Source: Diatrype stigma (Eukaryota; Ascomycota; Sordariomycetes; Xylariales; Diatrypaceae). From it: a stretch of DNA of 64,000 bases. The translations under genes and the position numbers were made by a program. The stretch lies in the NCBI GenBank assembly GCA_022225965.2, contig JAKJXP020000004.1:620001-684000 (forward strand), in the 5' to 3' direction. Shown piece by piece: positions 55,541 to 64,000 of this stretch; position 1 is the first letter of the stretch; each line of letters begins with the position of its first letter. Below the pieces are notes generated by a model. The model was not told the DNA's origin. It made no database searches and saw only the letters and a list, made by a program, of their open reading frames with translations.

Positions 55541-58200
55541 TTACCGACCGCCAGTGAGCAATCGCGAGCTTTGCCTCTCCGCCCTCGGCTCCTCGCCATC
55601 CTCCTCGTCATCGTCGTCCGAGCTAGTGCCGCTCGGCCCGTCTCTCGGGCGGGGTGAGACGAGGTCGTCGAGATCGTCCTCGTCCTCGCTACCACCGGCA
55701 AAAGCGTCGTAGAGTTCGCCGCCACGCCGGTTCCCGGTTACCTTCTCGCCATTCGCGGCACCGGTATTCGCATCCGTGTCGTCTGGGTTCAGGGGTTGGA
55801 ACTCGTACTTATCGAGCGGGTTGTTGCGGAGGCGCTTGCGGCGAGCCCACCACAGCCAGCCACCCAAACCGCAGCAGAAGGCAACAATCAGGCCAATCGA
55901 GCCATAGATCCAGGCCTGTGTCCTGCTCGAGACACCGAAGGTCGGTAAGAACGACGGCACCCAAGAGCTGCCAGTAGTAGTAGTCTCTTCCGCCGAGGCC
56001 TCGGTGCTGGTCTCACCCTCCGATGTAGTAGGGGCGGGTGAAACATTTGCGTCCGTCTCACTGGCATCACCTGGTTTGCTAGGCTTCGTGGGACGCTCGG
56101 GGTGATCTGTAGGAATGACGACGGGTGACTCGGAAACTTCCGGTACTGGCGGAAGGCTTGTAGTAGCTGCGCCAGCAGTGGTAGTAGCAATCACATCGTG
56201 ATCATCATCGTCCTCGTCGGATGGCATAGGTAGCACCTGAGCCTTGGAAGGATCGATACTTTCTCCCCACAGCTTAAGGTGCCAGTCGACAAAGGTGCCC
56301 TTGTGGTCGTCTACTTTGGTATCCCTGACAATAAGTGTCCAGGTGCCAACACCAGATTCACCCCTGTAGACATATTAGTCATGTGTATGCCTTGGTATGT
56401 ATTTGGCCACTTACCAATGAAGAACGGTCATGAAAGTCCAGTCGTCATATCCGTCAGCGCTTTTATCCATTTTACGGGTAGTTGCGATGTGGCTGACAAG
56501 TCCGGTTGGACTGATCAGATCAACGCTTATATCACCACGGGACGTGTGTTCCACATTCATGGTGACAGTGACATGTTCCAGGCGCTCTAGGTTTGCCTCC
56601 TTCAACATGTCCTCAGTCACTTCGAACTTGGACGTCAACCCCTCGTCACCCTGTGGGATCTCATGCTTCACGTGAAGCCAAGGGGAGTAGAACCAAGCTT
56701 GAGGCTTGACATGTTCCCATGTCTTGGCGAGCTCGACAAGGGCCCAACTGTCGATTTTGCCATAGCCGAAAGTGTGGCTGAATTGTTTACCCAACGCGGT
56801 CGTTTGGCGTTCGTCGCCATCGAGGTCAATAGGTACCGCACTGTGCAAAGCGATATACTGCATATCTCGCCAGCTGAGATCGGGACGAACTTCTAGGGCG
56901 AGGGCAAAGATACCGGCCGCCAGAGGAGCGGCAGCAGATGTACCCCCATGCGTGTCGGAGCAGGTGTTCTCACCCACATCCGTCGTATGCTAAAATCTTG
57001 TTAGCTTCCCAGTTCGTATTTGGTATGAACTGCTGTACTCACGATAGAGTCGCCGCTGCCACTGCTGTATGTAACGACAAGTTGAGCTGAGCACTTCTCT
57101 GAATAGTATGGATGGTTGCCCTTCCTGTCAACGGCGCCGACGGTGATACTATAGATACTATTCGTATACCCATCGAAGTTGCAGTTGTCCTCACTGGCAG
57201 CACCATTACCACTGGCAAAAACATAAATAGACCCAAGAGAGTCTCGTCCATTCTGGACTCCATTCAGCATCGCACGCTTGATCAGGATTCCGGGCGCCTC
57301 CATCGACCGGCCGTCATCAGGTGGACCCCAGGAGCATGAATAAATTTGGTTGTGCTGGTAATCGTAATTCATCGCAATGGCTTCGTCCGCATCACTGATC
57401 AGCTTACTAAGAATTCGAATACCGGCGATCTTCGAATCGTATGCGACTCCAACACCGCAAACGTCATTCTTCCCAGCGCCAATCTCGCCAGCACATCGGG
57501 TACCGTGTCTGTCGTCGCTTAGACTCGGTCGGGGCTCGTCTCGATGATCGTTGAAGTCGTAGCTCCCTTCGGCGTAGTAGTTGTTTTTTAAGTCGTTGCT
57601 GTACATGTCCAGCCCGTCATCGACGATAGCGACCGTGGCATTCTTTCCCGTCACGCCGGATAACCATACGTCCGTCACGTTAACGTCGTGGCCTACTTGG
57701 ACCGGGTTAAAGAGATGCCACTGCTTGTCGAAGATAGGATCCGCTATGCCTAACGTCTTCATCACATGCTGTTGTCTCTGGGCTGCGACGGCATCTGCCT
57801 GGGTATCTTGGGCTCGTTCCTCGAAGTGATAACCGTCTGGTGGGGACGGGATGAGACGTTTTTGCATAGGGGGGTGTAGCTGTTGCTTCTGAGAGAACTG
57901 CACGCGGTCGAGTACGTCATCACCACGACTACCTAGTGATCGTTTCCGACGCCTTTCTTTCAGTGCTCTGCCTACGACATTATGTTCCGACCTGGCAGTA
58001 GAGAAGATGTGGTGGTCCGCTAGTTCGCCCAGAACACCCTCGTGCCTTAAGCCCAATCGTGAGGCGACATCGTCCGGCCGAATGTCGCGATCGAGGTGGA
58101 GGACGTAGTAATCGTTCGCATCGAAATTGCGTGGTTGTATATTTGCGACACCTAGACCAGCAAGGCCGCCGACTACAAGACCAAGCAGAGATAGCTTCAT
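55541..58200 (-). CDS. KEX2: Kexin, Golgi proprotein convertase (Kex2)
   Basis: Calcium-dependent subtilisin-type protease that cleaves secretory precursors after KR/RR in the late Golgi. Exons 58200-57043, 56989-56415 and 56363-55541 give 851 aa; introns of 53 and 51 bp with GTGAGT and GTAAGT. Signal peptide MKLSLLGLVVGGLAGLGVA; propeptide ending at MQKR (about residue 115) with an upstream KERRRKRS site. Catalytic triad Asp194 (VAIVDDGLD), His232 (DDRHGTRCAG) and Ser404 (GGTSAAAP), with oxyanion Asn332 (FASGNG). The P domain runs across exons 2-3 (WAGE-type region WGESGVGTWTLIVRDT). It is followed by an acidic/Ser/Thr-rich stalk, one membrane helix (IYGSIGLIVAFCCGLGGWLWW) and a cytosolic tail with acidic clusters and Tyr-containing sorting signals. 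All parts look intact. Confidence 0.96.
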
Positions 58201-61200
58201 CTTGGGATAGGTCGAGATCCAACGATGGTAGATACGAGATGCTACGATGTTAAGATGAACAAACCCCTTTTAGGGGAGGAGTTGCCACTGTTGCCGTTAT
58301 CGTTATCGTGGGTTTATTGTTGTCGTCGCTGCTGTCGAACAAAGGCCACAGGAGCAAAAACCAACCAAGGCTGGAGGTGGAAAGCCGAGGTCAAGGAAGT
58401 CAAGAAGACTTGCCCGTGTTGATGAGAGACAACGGGAAGGACCCCCGATTGGGAAACTGGCAGGAGGAGCGATTACGATACAGGAACGGCCTGTATCGCC
58501 ATGGAGCAAAGGAGTGGGCAGCACTTTGATGCAACCTGCAACATGCAATATGCAGCCTTGAATAACACAATAAAAGACGATATGGCAAGTAAATGCTTCA
58601 CATATACTCCGTAGACCGGGAACGATCGAAAATGAAGCAAATGAACAATAATGGGCAGAGACAGAGTGGTTGATTGGATGGATGTATGGGTTTATTGTAT
58701 CCCGTACGAAATGCCAAAGGCCGGCGGCAGGCGCTGGAATTGATCGACTGCGACTTGCAGCCTCTGGTTCATTGAAGCCACCTGGCGGCCTGGGCAGTAG
58801 GAACTATTACGTAGACAGCTAGGCTAACGTTTCGCTGTCAAGCAGGTACACTTTTGCCCCCCTTATTCCCATGTAAACCGCCAGTCATAACCTCGCGGCG
58901 CTCGTACCTCCTAAACTAGAGGATTGCGTATGGGGGAGTTTCAATAGACTAGGGACGAAGTGAGTGCTAAGCCACAAGGGTTCACTGAGAACACCTGCAG
59001 TGATTGGCCACGCTGTTGATTGTCGGCACTCGGCAGGTTCTGTGCATACGAGGAATGGGAAACGCCACACTCAACTCCACCAAACTTGCGTACATAGTTA
59101 CATACATAGGGCAGCAGGGCAGATAGGAGATACCTGAGGTATGTAGGTAGTTATTGGACTAGATTTCTATATCTTTGCTATTTTTTGCATTGTATGACTA
59201 TGGTATAATCTGCCCATGGAGATTCTCTTTCCCATTAGACATGATGAGAGCAGCTTATCACTGGATTAATTACTACATACTACTTGCCAGCTTACCCCTT
59301 ACGGCGTAAGTTGAGCAGATAAATCTCCTATGTATAGCAAAGCAAAGCAACAACACAACGTCATCGGGGTTTGAAGATGAGTAGTATCATGTAGAACTGG
59401 CCGCCAGGTGGGCTCAGCCCTGGTTGTTATGCTACTAAGTACACGCAATAATAATATAGATACAAGGCAGCAAACGATACGAGCGCGCCATAAAGCCGGA
59501 AAGATAACCTTCGCTAGTGCTGCTAGCCATCGCCGACTTATACATACTTAAGTAACCAGTCAAACCTAACCACTATACCTGGCAGCCTGGGTACTATATA
59601 TAGGCCACGGCACCTGGGAGCATTGCCATACAAACTGTGTCGCGCCTTCCGGAGAACGAGTCAGGGGAATCAATGTGAGATTCAAGGTTGCGGTTCGGAT
59701 CATCCCGAGCGATAGGGACTAGGGGCGAATCTTTTCTATGGAGCTTAAACGTTCAACCGTTCAACCGTTCAACCTTCAATCCCGACTCTAAGTTATATAA
59801 GACAACTTGGAAGAACGCACCTCGAAGCTCATCGATCTCTTATCAGCGCAATCTCGTTCTTGGAGATGTCGAACGATACCTCATGCTTGTGTGACATGTC
59901 GGTGTGGCTGTCTGCAGGTGCTCGTCGAGCGTTCGTTGTCCAAGACTACATATTTACTTCGTATAGTTATCTTGAAATGTCACACAGCACAAGCTTGTTA
60001 TCCTCCGCCCGGTAGTCCGAGCTGCCCGGCTGCTTACTTACACTATCTACACTACCACATGTGGTATATTCCACGAGGCACCCATAGTGGCAGAGTATTT
60101 GGATATGACCTGCCTGTTACCGTACTTCACCGATCTTACTTCACCGTACCATCGAAGAAACAGCCCTAAACCAATAAGTCTACTTACATCTGTAGCTTAT
60201 CGACTTAGTCCTGCAGGTACGTGGTAGCTGAGCTGTACACTCACAGGGGACACAGGGGACACACGGGACAGCTCGGTGTTAGCAGCGTACGTCTACGTTT
60301 ATAGGTAGTAGCTGCAGACAACTAGCTGACCGCTTTTACATTTTTACACCTGAACCTGAGCAATCTCCTATACGCATTTTCGCGACAGACTGGTCACCGC
60401 GGTTATAGCACCGATACTCTACGCCAGCATATGGTACCACGCGAGCCTCATGCAAGGTATCGCAGCTAATTTCTACAGAAGTTACTGCCTCGTAGTTTGC
60501 GGGTGAGACGAGTGTTTCGTCCTCCAACAAACGAAAACCGGGCATGAGAAGCTGCGCACCACAGCAAGTAATAGGCAAACTCGGAGAAGCTAGCGGATAG
60601 GCTTTCAAGGATTATCGAGGCGGCGGCTGTTGCTGCATGCTGCTGCCACTGCTGCTGCTGCTGCCGCCGATGCTGCGCAAGGGTGCTTCAGACTACACAG
60701 CAAAAGAATCTGTGAATCCCGCCATGCAGGCCCGCAAGCCAGAGAGAGCGCTTGCCAAGGAGCCCATAAAAGGTGATCCCAAGCTGCTGATCCCGGGCTA
60801 TTCAGGTCCCGCCCCCAGCCATTTGGGCGTGTGTGTGGGTTCCGATTGAAGCTGCTGGCGAGAACTTATTACATAGTAACTTATTATTCACTTACAAGTT
60901 ACAAAAGCTCCCCCATGTCATATTGGGCTTCAAGTTCAACCTCGCCAATTATTTTCTTGTGCCAACTTTCCAACCGATCTAGCTTTAAGTTCCTTTTCTT
61001 CCTTCCTGCATCGCCTCGCGCAATCACCTTGCTCTCTCTCTTTCTTGTCACTTACCTTCCTGCCAGACTCGTGCCTCGATATTTCCACGAAGCCGAGAGA
61101 GCTTCTCCTATGGTGCCAATAGAGTCCTGCACATTAAATAGCTTGCATTTGACCTGCATGTGTCTGCACGACATTGGTTTATAATGGAAACCCGGACTGA

Positions 61201-61426
61201 TTCTAAGCGCTCAATCACATCCTACCTCCTCCATACCTCATAAATAGTAGTATCGCGGTTGTAGACGAGACCTCTTCTCGGTAGTTACACGAAGCTTTCC
61301 GGGTGGTGGTTGAACAACCGAATTATCGCCCACCTCCACCTCCCACTTCCCACCTCCTCTTTAACACTCCCGTTCTGCGTCTTGTCTTCATCTTCATCGC
61401 CGCCGCCGCACCGTCACTGATCGACC
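58201..61426. other. Gene-poor stretch
   Basis: About 3.2 kb without a supported gene. A minus-strand frame at 60336-60608 (90 codons, five Cys, with SPANYEAVTSVEISCDTL) could be an exon of an unrecognised small protein but has no start or signal peptide I trust. A CTG-repeat at about 60643-60664, a GTTCAACC triplet repeat near 59750-59775 and a GGGGACACA repeat near 60247-60262 are present. Confidence 0.5.
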
Positions 61427-64000
61427 ATGTCCGCACCGCCATACTGGGGGCAACTACCACCCCCCAAAGTCCGTCGCATGTCGGACGACTTCGATCAGTC
61501 TCAGCTACAAACCAGCCGGTCGAATCGGGCCTCGACACAGACGGCGTACACAGACGCTCCCACAGAATCAACCTTTAGCCCCGCCACACCTACGTCAACG
61601 AGCTTTCGGGACACCGGTCTCGCCCCAAGACCGCCGTCCTTCTCTTCTGCGCCTCAGCAGAACCCCCTCCCTCCAGAGCTCATAGAAAAGCGCCGGAGGC
61701 GCAGTCAATCTCAGAGTCAAGGTCAGGGCCAGGGCCAGGGAAGAAATTCTCGCGACATGGCAGCAAACTCTGCACCGCCCGTCGCCCCCGACGGCTCCAG
61801 AGGTCCCCCACTAAGCTACCAACAACATCCTTACGGAAACGGCGGTCCACCCTATGCTTATGGCGGCGCTTCAGGACAGCAACCAGGGCCACCGCCACAA
61901 ACCTCATACAGACCTAATTCCGACCTGAGGGCTAATGGAGGCCTGCTGGAAGGCGACTCCTTCTATACAACCGAAACCCCCCCGTCCGAACGATACGGCA
62001 AGCCGCCGGTGCTCGACCGCTCCCGGCAGCAGTTTGACGAGGGCGAAGGCAGCGGGAACTGGAACAGGAACGGCAGTCGGGACCTAAGCCGAGATGCCGC
62101 GGGATCCCAGTCCATGCGATCGACTATGAGTAACCTGAGTACAAGAGGAGGCCGCTACGGCGGCAGGGGAGCGGCGGCAGATATACCGTCCCGACGGACG
62201 TCGTTAGGTTCGAATGCGAATCGCAAAATGTGGGCAGATGACCGGTCGCCATTGCAGAGGCTCGAGCTGACTCTCGACAGCATTACCAAGGAAGAGAAGC
62301 TAGAGAAGCGAGCGGTCCTGGAGGCTGCCGAGCGCCGGGCTAGGGAAAAGGCGGCCGCGATCGCAGCAGGGGTGGCGGCAGATAGAGGGGAGGCAGAAGC
62401 AGCAGGGACAGGTGCGGGATCGGGTGCCGGTGCCGGTGCCGGAGCTGGTATTGGGGCAACAAGAGTGGGAAGGTCTGGATCAGTTGGAGGCAGGCCAGCC
62501 AGGGGTCCGTCTGAGCGGCCGAGCGGCGGCCAGCAAGTTCGATTTAGCGACACCAGACAACAACAAAACCCCCCTGAGCAAGAAGAGAACCACCGACCGA
62601 TCGCCGCCGACCCGGTCCGCGCAGAGCCATCCGCAGCTGCCACCGCCGCTGCCGCTGCTGCTGCTTTTACTGCCGCTGACACTACCGCTGCCTCTACTAC
62701 TAACACCAACACTAACCTCAATACCGTTGAAGCAGAGCCTTCGGGAGCTCTGCAAACCCCAGAGACTGGGAACAGACAATATGATCTCACTGGTTTGTCA
62801 CCTAGATCAAGAATTGCTACCGCTATTAATGCATATGTAGAGGGTTCCCAGAGGGTCACCGTACCTCCCCAGCGGAATCTCAGCTTCCGCGAAAGAGCCG
62901 GCAAGAACGACATCGACCTACCGAGGTCAGAGGCCGTTGTCGAGCCTTCTCCTCCGCCGCCGGCAGCAGTAACAGCAGCCCCAGCCGCCGTCTTGCCAGC
63001 GGTTTTGCCAGCGGTGGTGCCAGCGGTGGTGCCAGCGCCAGCGCCAGCGCCGGTGGAGCAACCCATCATCAATCCCAAAGGCGGCGGGTCCGTTCCCACA
63101 CGAAGTGGCAGCAACAAGCTGAGAAAGAACCCGCCTGGCGACCCCTGGCACATCGCGCGTAGAGACGCGGAAGAAAGGGCTGGCTTCCCACACCAGCCAC
63201 CCGTTGCTGCTGTTGCTGCTCCTGCTGCTGCCCCGGCTGCTGCCCCAGCTGCTGTGCCTGGGGGTGGAGGGCCAGAGAAGTTTCATGAGGCTGCTGCGGC
63301 GAACGTCATGAGAACGAAGTCGATGGGCGGGGCGACCAGGAAAGTACCGGCTCCGAATTACGCCAGCATTTCCGGCGCTCCGCCTCCGCCGCGGCGCGAT
63401 CAGTTTGCAGGCTACGATGCTCCGGCTGCCAGCAGTAATCCGCAAATTCGGGCCATTGCAGGTTACGAAGCTCCAGCTGCCAGCAGCAATCCCCAAATTC
63501 GGGCCATTAATGGACCTCCTCCACCGAACCTTGGCGTAGGTCGCTCGAATACCATGCCAGCTGGTCGGCAGCCTATGCCCATGCCTATGACTGTGCCTGT
63601 GCCTTTTGTTGCTCCGAACATGAATGTGCGACCGGCGGGTCCTCCTAGCAGCGGCGTCCGATTTGCCGGGATTCCGGACCACGACGAAGAAGAGGAGGAG
63701 AGAAGCAGCAGCCATCACAGGTTTAGAAACTATCTGCATATTCACGACAGGCCCAAGCAGGAGCAGAAGATATATCAAAAGCCACAGTATCTGAACGAAT
63801 GGGAGAAGGCAACCGTCGGAATTCTTTCCGACTCCTTGCTGGATCTCAGCAGCGTCGAGGGGTCGTCGTCGTCCGAATCACCTGACGACCAAAACGACCT
63901 GAATTATCAAAATGACCTGAGTCTAACATGGTGGGAAAATTCCAAGCGGAGGGGCAGCGTATCACAGCCGCCCCAGCCCGCAATAAAGCCCAAGCCCAAG
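61427..64000 (+). CDS. Large low-complexity fungal protein, truncated by the right edge
   Basis: An open frame of at least 858 codons from ATG 61427 (context GACCATGTC) to the last base, with no stop. Mostly Pro/Ala/Gly/Ser/Gln-rich and disordered. Conserved-looking blocks: KMWADDRSPLQRLELTLDSI with an adjoining charged helix (KEEKLEKRAVLEAAERRARE, about residues 268-312); VPPQRNLSFRERAGKNDIDL (about 480); NPPGDPWHIARRDAEERAG (about 570); and RNYLHIHDRP...YLNEWEKATVGILSDSLLDL (about 765-805). A 17-residue tandem duplication (AGYDAPAASSNPQIRAI / AGYEAPAASSNPQIRAI) lies at about 660-694. Residues near 530-545 are an AVVPA/APAP repeat. I do not recognise the family. A large antisense open frame (62155-63153) is a GC-bias shadow. 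Confidence 0.8.
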   Translation, partial: MSAPPYWGQLPPPKVRRMSDDFDQSQLQTSRSNRASTQTAYTDAPTESTFSPATPTSTSFRDTGLAPRPPSFSSAPQQNPLPPELIEKRRRRSQSQSQGQGQGQGRNSRDMAANSAPPVAPDGSRGPPLSYQQHPYGNGGPPYAYGGASGQQPGPPPQTSYRPNSDLRANGGLLEGDSFYTTETPPSERYGKPPVLDRSRQQFDEGEGSGNWNRNGSRDLSRDAAGSQSMRSTMSNLSTRGGRYGGRGAAADIPSRRTSLGSNANRKMWADDRSPLQRLELTLDSITKEEKLEKRAVLEAAERRAREKAAAIAAGVAADRGEAEAAGTGAGSGAGAGAGAGIGATRVGRSGSVGGRPARGPSERPSGGQQVRFSDTRQQQNPPEQEENHRPIAADPVRAEPSAAATAAAAAAAFTAADTTAASTTNTNTNLNTVEAEPSGALQTPETGNRQYDLTGLSPRSRIATAINAYVEGSQRVTVPPQRNLSFRERAGKNDIDLPRSEAVVEPSPPPPAAVTAAPAAVLPAVLPAVVPAVVPAPAPAPVEQPIINPKGGGSVPTRSGSNKLRKNPPGDPWHIARRDAEERAGFPHQPPVAAVAAPAAAPAAAPAAVPGGGGPEKFHEAAAANVMRTKSMGGATRKVPAPNYASISGAPPPPRRDQFAGYDAPAASSNPQIRAIAGYEAPAASSNPQIRAINGPPPPNLGVGRSNTMPAGRQPMPMPMTVPVPFVAPNMNVRPAGPPSSGVRFAGIPDHDEEEEERSSSHHRFRNYLHIHDRPKQEQKIYQKPQYLNEWEKATVGILSDSLLDLSSVEGSSSSESPDDQNDLNYQNDLSLTWWENSKRRGSVSQPPQPAIKPKPK
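63402..63509 (+). repeat. In-frame tandem duplication (about 51 bp units)
   Basis: Two copies encoding AGYDAPAASSNPQIRAI and AGYEAPAASSNPQIRAI lie back to back in the last gene, differing at a few bases. Confidence 0.75.

Noticed and set aside
60336..60608. Cys-containing 90-codon frame as a second secreted protein
   Set aside because: No signal peptide or reliable start. It may be an exon but no partner exon could be found.
62155..63153. 332-codon minus-strand open frame
   Set aside because: Antisense to the low-complexity gene at the right edge; built of translated repeats.

Overview
The window is nuclear DNA of a filamentous ascomycete (Pezizomycotina, most likely Sordariomycetes). Protein genes carry short introns (about 44-240 bp) with fungal branch points such as CTAAC/CTAAT. 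Recognisable products include MIC60, a Rab5-type GTPase, Sac1, Kex2, Snx4, an Rrn9-domain factor and Pezizomycotina-only families. One retroelement pair carries C-to-T/G-to-A damage typical of repeat-induced point mutation (RIP), a Pezizomycotina process. The exact species cannot be told from the sequence.

Layout. 0-5 kb: a glycine-rich-domain (DUF1399/GRDP-like) gene running off the left edge and an unrecognised 315-aa gene. 5-10 kb: gene-poor AT-rich DNA with a candidate MITE and a GC-rich coding relic. 10-27 kb: a compact core of an unknown 315-aa protein, Sac1 phosphoinositide phosphatase, Rab5 GTPase, MIC60 and a 1367-aa protein with a hydrophobic C-terminal tail. 27.4-31 kb: an accessory island with two tail-to-tail miniature LTR retroelements (TRIM-like), a broken kinase-like gene and a diverged direct repeat. 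31-45.7 kb: variable genes, namely a small secreted cysteine-rich protein, a GT61 glycosyltransferase, a membrane-anchored aspartic-protease-like protein lacking the usual active-site motifs, a class IV (branched-chain type) aminotransferase with a GC-AG intron, a cytochrome P450 and a DUF6590-like protein. 45.7-47.7 kb: gene-poor. 47.7-58.2 kb: a HAD dehalogenase-like hydrolase, an Rrn9/AT-hook/zinc-finger protein, Snx4 and Kex2. 58.2-61.4 kb: gene-poor. 61.4 kb to the right edge: a large low-complexity protein, cut by the edge.

Several conserved genes share endomembrane traffic: Rab5 (early endosome), Sac1 (PI4P at ER/Golgi), Snx4 (endosome recycling and selective autophagy) and Kex2 (late Golgi processing of secreted proteins). 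They are interspersed with unrelated genes and I do not read them as a cluster. The aminotransferase and P450, about 1.15 kb apart on the same strand, are the only pair resembling a small metabolic unit. I saw no convincing tRNA, rRNA, CRISPR or bacterial-type feature. Gene models were spliced by hand from reading frame, splice-site motifs and family expectation; intron borders are inferences except where stated.
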